This document shows, piece by piece, positions 1 to 7,497 of a stretch of DNA of 26,537 bases. The notes under the pieces were generated by a model. The model did no database searches, was not told where the DNA came from, and saw only the letters and a list, made by a program, of their open reading frames with translations. The DNA is from an uncultured bacterium (GTDB taxonomy: Bacteria; Bacillota_A; Clostridia; Oscillospirales; Oscillospiraceae), in NCBI GenBank assembly GCA_905214605.1, contig CAJMMY010000002.1, forward strand, positions 1 through 26,537. Direction: 5' to 3'. The position numbers and the translations under genes were made by a program. The first letter of the stretch is position 1. Each line of letters starts with the position of its first letter.

Positions 1-880
1 TTTCCTGCTTTTCAAACTGGTGAATCCGGTACACACCGCGCTCCTCGATGCCGTGAGCGCCCTTCTCCTTGCGGAAGCAGGGGGAGTAAGAAGTCAGCGT
101 CTGGGGCAGGCTCTCTTCCGGCAGAATCTGATCAATGAAACGGCCAATCATGGAGTGCTCGGAAGTACCGATCAGATACAGATCCTCGCCCTCGATTTTG
201 TACATCATGGCGTCCATATCGGTCTGGCTCATCACGCCCTCTACCACGTTGCCGTGAATCATAAAGGGAGGAATGCAGTAGGTAAAGCCCTTGCTGATCA
301 TAAAGTCACGGCCGTAAGCCAGAACAGCCTCATGCAGGCGGGCAATATCACCCAGCAGATAGTAGAAACCGTTGCCGGATACCCGACCGGCAGCGTCCAG
401 ATCAATGCCGTTGAAGGATTCCATAATCTCGGTGTGGTAGGGAATGGGGTACTCGGGCACAACGGGGTCGCCGAAACGCTGCACTTCCACGTTGCAGCTG
501 TCGTCCGGTCCCAGAGGTACGCTCTCGTCGATAATCTGGGGAATCACCAGCATAATCTTGTGAACCTTTGCCTCCAGCTCGCTCTCTTTTGCCTCCAGCT
601 CAGCCAGACGGTCTGCGTCCTTCTTCACTTCTTCCTTCACAGCCTCAGCCTCAGCCAGCTTGCTGGGGTCTTTTTTGGCCTGACCCATGAGCATACCGAC
701 CTTCTTGGACAGGGTATTGCGGGCGGTACGCAGCTCCTGTGCCTGCTGAATGGTAGCGCGCAGCTCCTGGTCCAGAGCAATGACCTCGTCTACCAGAGGC
801 AGCTTTTCATCTTGAAACTTCTTCTTGATGTTTTCTTTTACCAGTTCCGGGTTTTCCCGGATCAATTTCATGTCCAGCAT
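1..880 (-). CDS. serS: seryl-tRNA synthetase, 3' end beyond window
   Basis: Charges tRNA-Ser with serine in the cytoplasm (class II aminoacyl-tRNA synthetase). Reading the minus strand from ATG at 880 gives MLDMKLIRENPELVKENI, the standard SerRS N-terminus. It is followed by the charged helical-hairpin tRNA-binding arm (about residues 30-110) and then the catalytic core with GTSEHSMIGRF and class II motif 2 (FRKEKGAHGIEERG near residues 273-286). About 293 codons are visible and the last third lies off the left edge. An AAGGAG site sits about 8 bases before the ATG. It lies downstream of parB on the same strand, with an 88-bp gap and no convincing terminator, so read-through from parAB is possible. 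Confidence 0.97.
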   Translation of the reverse strand, partial: MLDMKLIRENPELVKENIKKKFQDEKLPLVDEVIALDQELRATIQQAQELRTARNTLSKKVGMLMGQAKKDPSKLAEAEAVKEEVKKDADRLAELEAKESELEAKVHKIMLVIPQIIDESVPLGPDDSCNVEVQRFGDPVVPEYPIPYHTEIMESFNGIDLDAAGRVSGNGFYYLLGDIARLHEAVLAYGRDFMISKGFTYCIPPFMIHGNVVEGVMSQTDMDAMMYKIEGEDLYLIGTSEHSMIGRFIDQILPEESLPQTLTSYSPCFRKEKGAHGIEERGVYRIHQFEKQE

Positions 881-968
881 GTTTGTTTCTCCTTACATTT
901 AAAAGTCATCAAATCATGATAAGAATGTTCGTCTTCCCTTTCCGATGGTTCGGAAAGATTTGTTCGCC

Positions 969-1859
969 TTATTCGGCCTGCTGTTTCCGGGGCAGCTTGT
1001 TGCCGATGGAACGCAGAGCGTCCATCAGCGCCTCCCGGTCGTCGGCGTCATAGTAATCGATTTCGATTTTACCGCCGTTTTTCCCCTCGGTCATTTTCAC
1101 TTTCCGGCCCAGACTGGTTTCCAGCTGCTTGGCAGCCAGCGCCAGATAATCAATGCCTGCAGGCTTATGTTCCCTTTTTTCCTGCTTTTTCCCCAGACTG
1201 ACGGCCATCGCCTCGGTCTGACGAACGGAAAGGCCTTTCAGCACAATCATACGTGCGGCCTCAATTTTAATGGAATCATCGGGAATTGCCAGCAACGCCC
1301 GTGCGTGACCGGCGGACAGCTCTCCGGATTCCAGAAGATTCAGCACCTCTTCCGGCAGCGCCAGCAGCCGCATTGCGTTTGCAATGGCCGGACGGGATTT
1401 GCCCACACTCTGTGCAGCCTCTTCCTGGGTCAGGCCGTATTCCTGAATCAATGCCTGATAGCCTCTGGCCTCTTCCACCGGATTCAGGTCCGTTCTCTGC
1501 AAATTCTCCACCAATGCCAGCTCTGCTGCCAGACGGTCATCGGCTTCAATCAGCGTCACGGGAACCTCCTGCAAGCCGGCCATACGGGCCGCCCGCCACC
1601 GCCGCTCGCCGGCGATAATCTGGTAGTACCCGGTGGGCAGTTTCCGCACCGTAATGGGCTGAATCATGCCGTGCTGCTTGATGGAATCGCTCAATTCCTG
1701 CAGGGCTACGGGGTCAAAATAGTGTCGGGGCTGATCGGACTTCGGCTCCACCTTGGCAATGGGTAAGGTCATCTGCTGTGCGCCGATTTCAGCGCTCACG
1801 TCCCCGCCCAGCAAGGCGCCCAGACCGGTGCCAAGTCCTTTTTTTGAACCTGATGCCAT
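969..1859 (-). CDS. parB: chromosome partitioning protein ParB (Spo0J)
   Basis: A CTP-dependent DNA clamp that loads at parS and spreads, helping to load condensin and segregate origins together with ParA. The 296-residue protein has the N-terminal GLGTGLGALL motif seen in chromosomal ParB/Spo0J. It also has the ParB/Srx core with GERRWRAAR (CTP-binding region), LVENLQRTDLNPVEEA, a helix-turn-helix (EEAAQSVGKSRPAIANAMRLL) and a C-terminal dimerisation tail. ATG at 1859 is chosen because AAGGAGG stands 6 bases upstream; an ATG at 1883 would add eight residues and overlap parA by 14 bp. The start follows the parA stop by 10 bases, so the two are translationally close. Cognate parS sites lie at 2703-2773. 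Confidence 0.96.
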   Translation of the reverse strand: MASGSKKGLGTGLGALLGGDVSAEIGAQQMTLPIAKVEPKSDQPRHYFDPVALQELSDSIKQHGMIQPITVRKLPTGYYQIIAGERRWRAARMAGLQEVPVTLIEADDRLAAELALVENLQRTDLNPVEEARGYQALIQEYGLTQEEAAQSVGKSRPAIANAMRLLALPEEVLNLLESGELSAGHARALLAIPDDSIKIEAARMIVLKGLSVRQTEAMAVSLGKKQEKREHKPAGIDYLALAAKQLETSLGRKVKMTEGKNGGKIEIDYYDADDREALMDALRSIGNKLPRKQQAE

Positions 1860-1869
1860 GTTTCCCTCC

Positions 1870-2631
1870 TTACTTGCCTTCAATTTGTTTCACAAGCTCT
1901 GCGCCCAGTTTCAGATAGGCGGAGGAGCCTCTGGAAATACGGTCATAGGCAATGACCGGCTTGCCATGGCTGGGAGCCTCGGCAATGCGGACATTCCGGG
2001 GAATCACCGTGCGGTACACCTTGTCTCCGAAATACCGGCGAATTTCTCCGGCCACCTGCTCGGAGAAATTCGTTCGTCCGTCATACATCGTCAGGACGAT
2101 GCCCTGAATTTCCAGTTTGGGATTGATGCGGGAGTTAATCATTTTAATGGTGGTTGTCAGGTCTGCAATGCCCTCCAATGCGTAGTATTCGCATTGCACC
2201 GGCACCAGAACGCTGTCAGCCGCAGCCATCGCATTCACCGTCAGCAGCTCCAATGAAGGCGGACAGTCAATGAGAATATAATCATACTGATCCTGCAGGG
2301 GTTCCAAAGCATTCCGCAGGACGTATTCCCGGTCCGGCATGTCCACCAATTCCACGGACGCACCGGAAAGGTCTTTATTCGTGGGGATCACATCTCCGTA
2401 TTTGGTATGTACCACGCAATCCTCGGCGGTCACTTGTCCGGCCAGCAGATTGTACAGATTCGGGGTCTTTCCCTTGTCCACGCCCATGCCGGACGTGGCA
2501 TTTCCCTGTGCATCGCAGTCTACCAGCAGTACCCGACGATTCCGCTTTTTCAGCGCAAAAGTCAGGTTTACGCAAGTTGTGGTTTTTCCCACGCCGCCTT
2601 TTTGGTTTGCTATGGCGATAATCTTAGCCAT
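1870..2631 (-). CDS. parA: chromosome partitioning ATPase ParA (Soj)
   Basis: A Walker-type ATPase that binds the nucleoid non-specifically and partners ParB-parS in origin segregation; in Bacillus, Soj also modulates DnaA. The 253-residue protein starts MAKIIAIANQKGGVGKTTT, with the deviant Walker A lysine typical of ParA/MinD. It continues with the A' motif LLVDCDAQGNATSGMG and Walker B YDYILIDCPPSLELLT. Its length matches the chromosomal small-ParA family. The ribosome site is a GGAAGAGGTGG stretch just before the ATG. It leads the parA-parB(-serS) unit, and its promoter (2664-2692) lies just beside the parS palindromes, so ParB binding could influence its transcription. Confidence 0.97.
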   Translation of the reverse strand: MAKIIAIANQKGGVGKTTTCVNLTFALKKRNRRVLLVDCDAQGNATSGMGVDKGKTPNLYNLLAGQVTAEDCVVHTKYGDVIPTNKDLSGASVELVDMPDREYVLRNALEPLQDQYDYILIDCPPSLELLTVNAMAAADSVLVPVQCEYYALEGIADLTTTIKMINSRINPKLEIQGIVLTMYDGRTNFSEQVAGEIRRYFGDKVYRTVIPRNVRIAEAPSHGKPVIAYDRISRGSSAYLKLGAELVKQIEGK

Positions 2632-2663
2632 GGGCCACCTCTTCCTTATATTTCGTGTGACCC

Positions 2664-2692
2664 ATTATAGCAATCACGCCTTGTAAATGCAA
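2664..2692 (-). promoter_or_regulatory. sigma-A promoter of parA
   Basis: On the minus strand, TTGCAT (2692-2687) and TATAAT (2669-2664) are separated by exactly 17 bp, giving a start point about 25-30 bases before the parA ATG. The first parS palindrome ends 10 bp upstream of the -35. Confidence 0.75.
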
Positions 2693-2702
2693 GGGGTTCC
2701 GA

Positions 2703-2720
2703 ATGTTTCACGTGAAACAT
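2703..2720. promoter_or_regulatory. parS site 1
   Basis: TGTTTCACGTGAAACA (2704-2719) is a perfect match to the chromosomal parS consensus bound by ParB/Spo0J. The perfect palindrome extends to 20 bp (2702-2721). It lies in the parA-gpr intergenic region just upstream of the parA promoter. Confidence 0.97.
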
Positions 2721-2745
2721 TTTGAAATTTCCGTGGAACCCGGTA

Positions 2746-2773
2746 GGAGAATGTTTCACGTGAAACATTCTCC
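2746..2773. promoter_or_regulatory. parS site 2 inside an extended palindrome
   Basis: A second copy of the 16-bp parS core lies at 2752-2767, 32 bp downstream of the end of site 1 core. Here the flanks also pair, so 2746-2773 is a 28-bp perfect palindrome with arms beginning GGAGAATG. Its edge is one base from the gpr stop codon (2775-2777, TGA on the minus strand). As RNA it would form a long hairpin, although no poly-U tract follows. Confidence 0.95.
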
Positions 2774-2774
2774 C

Positions 2775-3653
2775 TCAAGACAAGAATCCCTCTAAATCCG
2801 CCAGAGAAAGTTCTGGGTGCAGGGCCAGATTGATGCCGTAGCCCACCAATTTCCCGGCATCAGCCACAAATCGGTCGATTTCCCGGGGTGTGACAATCAT
2901 ACCGGCGGCCTCTCCCCCATCCGGATCTTCTTGATTCGTCAGCTCGGCAGCCATGGTGCCTGCATCCACAACGGTGGGAACGCCCACGGCAATCACCGGA
3001 ATTCCAAGGGGTTCCTGATTCAGCGCCTGCCGATGATTTCCCACCCCGGACCCGGGGGCAATCCCGCTGTTGCAGATTTGCACCGTGCGGCACAAACGAT
3101 GGAGCGACCGCGCCGCCAACGCATCAACGGCAATCACCCGGTCCGGACGCACCGTCTCCGCCGCGGCTTTTACCAACGCGGCGCTTTCGATGCCCGTGGT
3201 GCCCAACACCCCGGGGCAAACCACAGACACCCCGCGAAAAGATTCAAAAACCTCCGGCAACTGCTGTTTCAGATGTCGTGTCACTAAAATATTTTTGGCG
3301 CATATCGGTCCGACGGCGTCGGGGGTGATTCCGGGATTTCCCAAACATGCCAGCAAAACAGACTCGTTCTCCCTCAGCCGCAGCTGTTCCCGAAGAATCT
3401 CGGCAAGCGCCTGCGCCGTCTGAGAAAATCCCCGGTCCTGCCGTCGGAGATAGGCACTCATCTCTAACGTATCATACGTTCCAATCGGTTTACATAATCT
3501 GTCAGCGGCCTCAGCTGTCTCAATGACCATACGATGCACCCGGATTCCCTCATGCACCCCACTGCGGTAAGTTACGCCCGGCAGCGCGTCAAATTCCGCC
3601 CCCAATGCGGCCCGGTTTTCCAGCGCCAAATCTGTCCGAAACCCTTGTTTCAT
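2775..3653 (-). CDS. gpr: germination protease GPR (spore endopeptidase)
   Basis: GPR degrades small acid-soluble spore proteins during germination. It is made as a zymogen in the forespore and self-processes. The 292-residue product begins MKQGFRTDLALE, matching the propeptide region of the family. The two catalytic aspartates of this atypical aspartic protease are visible: GITPDAVGP (D112) and VIAVDALAAR (D177). They are 65 residues apart, close to D127/D193 of the Bacillus megaterium enzyme. Also present are CPGVLGTTGIE and NSGIAPGSGVGN. ATG at 3653 is chosen because longer in-frame starts would run into the rpsT promoter. The ribosome site is only moderate (GGCGGGAAAG). It is shorter than Bacillus GPR (about 370 residues). 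Divergence from rpsT is a common arrangement in Firmicutes. Confidence 0.95.
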   Translation of the reverse strand: MKQGFRTDLALENRAALGAEFDALPGVTYRSGVHEGIRVHRMVIETAEAADRLCKPIGTYDTLEMSAYLRRQDRGFSQTAQALAEILREQLRLRENESVLLACLGNPGITPDAVGPICAKNILVTRHLKQQLPEVFESFRGVSVVCPGVLGTTGIESAALVKAAAETVRPDRVIAVDALAARSLHRLCRTVQICNSGIAPGSGVGNHRQALNQEPLGIPVIAVGVPTVVDAGTMAAELTNQEDPDGGEAAGMIVTPREIDRFVADAGKLVGYGINLALHPELSLADLEGFLS

Positions 3654-3690
3654 GGTACTTTCCCGCCTTTTTGCTACAAAATGTTGTGGG

Positions 3691-3719
3691 TAGTTTGTCC
3701 AAAAGACACTAACGTATTC
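3691..3719 (-). promoter_or_regulatory. candidate forespore sigma-F/G promoter of gpr
   Basis: On the minus strand GAATA (3719-3715), a 17-bp spacer and CAAACTA (3697-3691) resemble forespore -35 (GNATR) and -10 (CATNNTA-like) elements. They sit about 38 bases before the gpr ATG. B. subtilis gpr is transcribed by sigma-F and sigma-G, so the fit is biologically sensible, but the motifs are short. Confidence 0.4.
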
Positions 3720-3746
3720 GTTTTCTAAAAAATTATAAAAAAACCC

Positions 3747-3775
3747 TTGCAATTCCAAGAATTCTTTGGTACAAT
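3747..3775 (+). promoter_or_regulatory. sigma-A promoter of rpsT
   Basis: TTGCAA (3747-3752), a 17-bp spacer and TACAAT (3770-3775) sit about 57 bases before the rpsT ATG, leaving a leader of roughly 50 bases that ends in a GGAGGAGGTGG ribosome site. Confidence 0.8.
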
Positions 3776-3831
3776 AAATATCCGCAAGTCGAACGACTGG
3801 CAATCATATAGGAGGAGGTGGCAATAGAAGT

Positions 3832-4095
3832 ATGCCCAACATTAAATCCCAGATCAAGAGAGATGCCCAGAACAAGGCTCGTCAGGCTAAGAACAAAGCA
3901 GAGAAGTCTGCACTGAAGACTGCGATCAAAAAGTTCGATGCAGCTGTTGCTGCAGGTGACAAAGAAGCTGCCGCAAGTACCTATAAATGTGCTGTCAGCG
4001 CAGTTGACCATGCCGCAGGCAAGAACCTGATCCACAAGAACAATGCAGCTAACAAAAAGTCTGCAATGGACAAGAAGCTGAATACCCTGGCCTAA
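3832..4095 (+). CDS. rpsT: 30S ribosomal protein S20
   Basis: S20 binds 16S rRNA in the body of the small subunit early in assembly. The 87-residue, very basic, alanine-rich helical protein begins MPNIKSQIKRDAQNKARQ and carries HKNNAANKKSAMDKKLN at the C-terminus, both diagnostic of bacterial S20. A strong GGAGGAGGTGG site lies 12-15 bases before the ATG. It is a single-gene unit with its own promoter and two hairpins behind it, divergent from gpr. Confidence 0.98.
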   Translation: MPNIKSQIKRDAQNKARQAKNKAEKSALKTAIKKFDAAVAAGDKEAAASTYKCAVSAVDHAAGKNLIHKNNAANKKSAMDKKLNTLA

Positions 4096-4113
4096 TCTCT
4101 GCCAGTAAATAAT

Positions 4114-4152
4114 TCCCCCAAGGAAAGACTGAATCGGTCCCTCTTTGGGGGA
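4114..4152 (+). terminator. hairpin after rpsT
   Basis: TCCCCCAA (4114-4121) pairs with TTGGGGGA (4145-4152) and is followed by TTTATTTATAT. This is a weaker, long-looped terminator 18 bp after the rpsT stop. Confidence 0.55.
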
Positions 4153-4172
4153 TTTATTTATATCCGTGCGGT

Positions 4173-4205
4173 TCCCCGAAGTCTTTTGACTTTGGGGATT
4201 TTTTT
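4173..4205 (+). terminator. rho-independent terminator of rpsT
   Basis: TCCCCGAAGTC (4173-4183), a TTTT loop and GACTTTGGGGA (4188-4198) form an 11-bp stem with one mismatch, followed by seven T residues. Between here and the promoter at 4376 (about 170 bases) I see no gene or further structure. Confidence 0.9.
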
Positions 4206-4375
4206 ATCCCGACAGCCGTAGAAACCGATTTTCGCACGGCAAAAGAGCCCCATTTCGGCCGGTTTTCGTGGAAAAACCCTCCGATTCCAGCGATTCCAGA
4301 CTTCTTTTTTGACCAATCCATCGTTTCTCTTCCTCCCATTTGCTCCATTCGGCTGAAAAAATTTGAAAAAATCCG

Positions 4376-4404
4376 TTGACAACGGGGAAAACGTGTGCTA
4401 CTGT
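4376..4404 (+). promoter_or_regulatory. promoter of the GntR-ABC operon
   Basis: A perfect -35 TTGACA (4376-4381) is followed after 17 bp by TACTGT (4399-4404), placing the start point about 35 bases before the regulator gene. YtrA-type GntR regulators normally repress their own operon near this position, but I could not define a clean operator dyad. Confidence 0.7.
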
Positions 4405-4447
4405 ATTAAGCAGATAGAACAACAATACAAAAAGAGGAGGCGTCCAA

Positions 4448-4813
4448 ATGGAATGGAAACTCACCAGTGACCGGCCCATCTGGCTGCAATTAAAAGAACA
4501 GATTACGCAGCGGATTGTAACGGGGGTGTACCCCATGGGCAGCCGCCTGCCCAGCGTGCGGGATTTGGCATCGGAAACGGGCGTGAACCCCAACACCATG
4601 CAGCGGGCATTGGCGGAATTGGAAAATGACGGTCTGGCGGAATCCAATCGGACCACCGGCCGTATGGTAACAACAGACGCAGCGATTATCGAGGTTGTGC
4701 GCAGCGCATTGGCGCAGCAATGCATCGACGGCTTTTACGAGGGCATGGAACAGCTGGGATATACCCGGGAGGGTGCGCGGCAGAAATTGGAGGAACAGAG
4801 CAATGGCAAATGA
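4448..4813 (+). CDS. GntR-family regulator, YtrA subfamily
   Basis: A short (121-residue) GntR protein with only the winged-helix domain (about residues 8-75: IWLQLKEQITQRIVTGVYPMGSRLPSVRDLA, then GVNPNTMQRALAELENDGL) and a brief helical tail. This is the YtrA architecture, in which the regulator heads an ABC-transporter operon and represses it, often in response to cell-wall-active antibiotics or envelope stress. AGAGGAGG lies 7-10 bases before the ATG. Its last 11 bases overlap the ATPase start at 4803, so the two are translationally coupled. The inducer cannot be read from the sequence. Confidence 0.9.
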   Translation: MEWKLTSDRPIWLQLKEQITQRIVTGVYPMGSRLPSVRDLASETGVNPNTMQRALAELENDGLAESNRTTGRMVTTDAAIIEVVRSALAQQCIDGFYEGMEQLGYTREGARQKLEEQSNGK

Positions 4814-5510
4814 ATTGGTAAAAATTGAAGGTCTGAGCAAGCGGTTTGGCGCGGTGCAGGCATTGGATTCCGTGGATTTGCATTTGGAGGGCGGCCACAT
4901 CATCGGTTTGTTGGGCCCCAACGGCTCCGGCAAAACCACGCTGATTAAAATTCTGAACGGGCTGCTCCGTCCGGACAGCGGTGTGGTGGAAGTGGACGGC
5001 GCAGCCCCCGGACCCCACACGAAATCGGTGATCAGCTATCTCCCCGACCGACCGTATTTTGCCGATTGGATGCGCGTGGGCGACATTTTCGATTTGTTCT
5101 GCGATTTTTACGCGGATTTCGACCGGGACCGGGCGGAATACATGTGCAAAACCATGCAGATTACCACGGATATGAAAATGAAAAATATGTCCAAGGGCAC
5201 GAAAGAGAAAACCCAGCTGATTCTCACCATGAACCGGAAGAGCAAGCTGTATCTGTTGGACGAACCCATTGCCGGTGTGGACCCTGCCGCCCGGGAGTTC
5301 ATTATGGACACGATTCTCTCCAACTATAACCCTTCCGGCTCGGTCATCATCTCCACCCACCTGATTTCCGATATTGAACGGGTTTTGGACGAGGCGGTTT
5401 TGATTCGCTCCGGTAAGATTCTGCTCCATGACTCCGTGGACGCCATTCGGGAACGGGAAGGCAAGAGTGTGGACGAATTGTTCCGGGATATGTTCCGTAT
5501 GGACTATTGA
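4803..5510 (+). CDS. ABC transporter ATP-binding protein
   Basis: The nucleotide-binding subunit of an ABC exporter, working with the permease encoded next. The 235-residue protein has Walker A GPNGSGKT (residues 38-45), a YtrB/EcsA-like signature MSKGTKEK (about 129-136) replacing canonical LSGGQ, Walker B LYLLDEP (149-155), D-loop GVDP and the H-loop STH. ATG at 4803 is used because GGAGG lies about 9 bases upstream; a longer in-frame reading from 4695 would sit wholly within gntR. It overlaps gntR by 11 bp and is followed by the permease after 13 bp. The substrate is unknown. By context this is a YtrB/BcrA-like system, possibly for peptide antibiotic or lipid-cycle stress. Confidence 0.92.
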   Translation: MANELVKIEGLSKRFGAVQALDSVDLHLEGGHIIGLLGPNGSGKTTLIKILNGLLRPDSGVVEVDGAAPGPHTKSVISYLPDRPYFADWMRVGDIFDLFCDFYADFDRDRAEYMCKTMQITTDMKMKNMSKGTKEKTQLILTMNRKSKLYLLDEPIAGVDPAAREFIMDTILSNYNPSGSVIISTHLISDIERVLDEAVLIRSGKILLHDSVDAIREREGKSVDELFRDMFRMDY

Positions 5511-5523
5511 GGAGGAAAGAAAG

Positions 5524-6348
5524 ATGTTTGGAAAACTTTGTAAATATGAATGGCGCTATATGTCGCGCATTTTCCTGCCCATGTGGGCATTGGTACTGGT
5601 GCTGAGCGTGGTCAATCGGTTTACGCTGTATATCGATTCCACCTCTCCTCTGTCCAGCAAAATCGTAACTCTGGCGCTGTTGGCTCTGGTATTCGCCTGC
5701 TGCGCCTTGGGCGTTGTGGCCATTGTAATGATTGTGCAGCGGTTTTATCAGGGCTTGCTGAAAGATGAAGGCTATCTGATGTTCACCCTGCCGGTGAAAA
5801 GCGGCATGCTCATCAATGCAAAGGGTATCACCGCTGTGCTGCTGTGGGCCATTACCGGCGTTGTAGGCGTTTTGGTGTTCGTAATTATCGGCACCCGCTT
5901 GGTGGCATGGGAGGATATCCAAAATACGTTTGGACTTCTCATCGAGTCTTTGAACCATTATCAGATCTCCGGATTCGCCGTATTTATGGCGGTGCTGTGG
6001 GGTGTGATTGCCGGTCTGATGGGCATTGCCGCTCAGCTGTATCAGATTTATCTGGCCATTGCCATCGGTCAGTTGGGCAAAAAGCACCGGGTGGCGCTGT
6101 CGGTGATCAGCTATTTGGGCATTAGTATCGTTTTGAGCTGGCTGACTGCATGGGCAGGATATTTCATGGACCGTTGTGAAGTTCTGGATGTTTTGTTCAA
6201 CACATGGGACTTGAGGAATAATGTGGCGAACAGCTTTAAATTTATGGTGGGCGTAGAGGCACTTGGCGCGGTCGCAGCATTTCTGCTGACTCTGGTGTTC
6301 TTCTTCCTTACCCGGTATATTCTGGAAAAGCACCTGAATCTGGAATAA
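5524..6348 (+). CDS. ABC transporter permease, about six membrane segments
   Basis: The membrane partner of the preceding ATPase. The 274-residue hydrophobic protein begins MFGKLCKYEWRYMSRIFLPM, an amphipathic N-terminus typical of ABC-2-like permeases linked to YtrA regulators. It shows about six hydrophobic helices (for example residues 18-38, 52-78, 104-126, 148-172, 195-216 and 244-268). GYLMFTLPVKSGMLINAKG between helices 2 and 3 is a cytoplasmic motif recurrent in these permeases. AGGAGG lies 7-9 bases upstream. It is the last gene of the operon and is followed by a strong terminator. Substrate unknown. Confidence 0.85.
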   Translation: MFGKLCKYEWRYMSRIFLPMWALVLVLSVVNRFTLYIDSTSPLSSKIVTLALLALVFACCALGVVAIVMIVQRFYQGLLKDEGYLMFTLPVKSGMLINAKGITAVLLWAITGVVGVLVFVIIGTRLVAWEDIQNTFGLLIESLNHYQISGFAVFMAVLWGVIAGLMGIAAQLYQIYLAIAIGQLGKKHRVALSVISYLGISIVLSWLTAWAGYFMDRCEVLDVLFNTWDLRNNVANSFKFMVGVEALGAVAAFLLTLVFFFLTRYILEKHLNLE

Positions 6349-6388
6349 TCCGAAACCGAACTGCAACACCTCTCATTCATTCCTTTGT

Positions 6389-6425
6389 TCCCCGACGGAC
6401 ATTGCTCCGCCGGGGAGCATTTTTT
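6389..6425 (+). terminator. terminator of the GntR-ABC operon
   Basis: TCCCCGACGGA (6389-6399) pairs with TCCGCCGGGGA (6406-6416), one mismatch, and the 3' side runs into AGCATTTTTT. Confidence 0.9.
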
Positions 6426-6450
6426 CTATACACGGAAACCAATGTGCAGA

Positions 6451-6478
6451 TTGCGAAATCAAAACGAATGCGTATAAT
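6451..6478 (+). promoter_or_regulatory. promoter of the glycosyltransferase gene
   Basis: TTGCGA (6451-6456), a 16-bp spacer and a perfect TATAAT (6473-6478) lie about 85 bases before the gene start. The remaining leader shows no obvious structure. Confidence 0.65.
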
Positions 6479-6565
6479 ATAAAAATATGGCATGAACTGT
6501 TGGGCATTGAATGTATGATTCCGGCAGTCAGCCAAATCGGAGCATAGTTTTGAGGTGAACTGCGT

Positions 6566-7399
6566 ATGGAACCGATTGATCTTTTGACAACATTAAATGA
6601 AAACTATCTTCCTCAGCTGCAGGTCATGCTGACGTCTCTGGCGATGAATAATCCGAATGATACGTTCGCACTCATTTTGCTGCACAGCGGTATTTCAGAG
6701 GAGAAACTTCACAGCGTGAAACAGCAATGCGATGCGTATGGCTATACGTTTCTTCCGACTGTGGTAGATGACGTTTTATTCCATAAGGCGCCTGTGACAA
6801 AGCAGTATCCGAAGGAAATGTACTATCGTTTGCTGGCACCGCAGCTGCTGCCGAAGGAGATCAAGCGCGTGCTTTATCTGGACCCGGATACGCTGATGAT
6901 CAATCCCCTCCGCCCGCTGTGGGAAACCGATTTGCAGGGGAATCTCTTTGCGGCAGCGGCGCATACCGGCAAAACCGAGCTGGCGAACAATGTCAATCAG
7001 CTGCGTCTGGGAACGGAGCAGGATTATTATAATTCCGGTGTTCTGCTGATGGACTTGGAGCTGGGACGAAAGGAAATTATCCCGGAGCAGATTTTTCAGT
7101 ATGTGGAGCAGCATGGTAAAGAACTGATTCTGCCGGACCAAGATGTGCTCAATGCCATGTACGGCGACAAAATTTTGCCGCTGGAAGATGCAATCTGGAA
7201 CTATGATGCCCGCAATTACAGCAATTACATGCTCCGCAGCGGCGGTGTTTATGATATGCCGTGGGTGATGCAGCATACGGCGATACTTCATTTCTGCGGC
7301 AAAGAAAAACCGTGGCACCCTCTGTATCTCCATCGTTTTGGCATTCTGTACCAGCATTATATGCAGATTGCCCGGCGGGCATGGGGAATCAGCTTGTGA
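6566..7399 (+). CDS. glycosyltransferase family 8 protein
   Basis: A retaining GT-A glycosyltransferase related to LPS galactosyl/glucosyltransferases (RfaJ type), which transfers a sugar from a nucleotide donor. The 277-residue protein has the N-terminal DLLTTLNENYLPQLQVMLTSL strand-helix, MYYRLLAPQLLP and the metal-binding DxD within LYLDPDTL (residues 106-108). It also has YYNSGVLLMDL, LPDQDVLN and the C-terminal HFCGKEKPW that closes the active site. No signal peptide or membrane segment is present, so it acts in the cytosol, presumably on a surface or storage glycan. It is a single gene with its own promoter and terminator. GAGGTG lies about 9 bases before the ATG. The acceptor is unknown. 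Confidence 0.93.
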   Translation: MEPIDLLTTLNENYLPQLQVMLTSLAMNNPNDTFALILLHSGISEEKLHSVKQQCDAYGYTFLPTVVDDVLFHKAPVTKQYPKEMYYRLLAPQLLPKEIKRVLYLDPDTLMINPLRPLWETDLQGNLFAAAAHTGKTELANNVNQLRLGTEQDYYNSGVLLMDLELGRKEIIPEQIFQYVEQHGKELILPDQDVLNAMYGDKILPLEDAIWNYDARNYSNYMLRSGGVYDMPWVMQHTAILHFCGKEKPWHPLYLHRFGILYQHYMQIARRAWGISL

Positions 7400-7450
7400 G
7401 CGCTGCCATCGAAATAGATGAAATACCAAAAATTGCATGTTCGGAAAGCA

Positions 7451-7495
7451 AAAATCACCGGGAAACGTCTTTGATAGACGTCTCCCGGTGATTTT
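7451..7495. terminator. bidirectional terminator between convergent genes
   Basis: AAAATCACCGGGAAACGTCT (7451-7470), a 5-base loop and its near-perfect complement (7476-7495) form a 20-bp stem with one mismatch and A/T tracts on both sides. It serves the glycosyltransferase (plus) and the flavoprotein gene ending at 7498 (minus). Confidence 0.92.
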
Positions 7496-7497
7496 CC

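Noticed and set aside
938..957. Hairpin CTTTCCGA/TCGGAAAG between parB and serS as a terminator.
   Set aside because: Short stem with no T tract on the minus strand, so read-through into serS is more likely.
3654..3803. A 50-residue N-terminal extension of GPR.
   Set aside because: It would overlap the rpsT promoter and the likely gpr promoter, and GPR proteins begin close to the RTDLALE motif.
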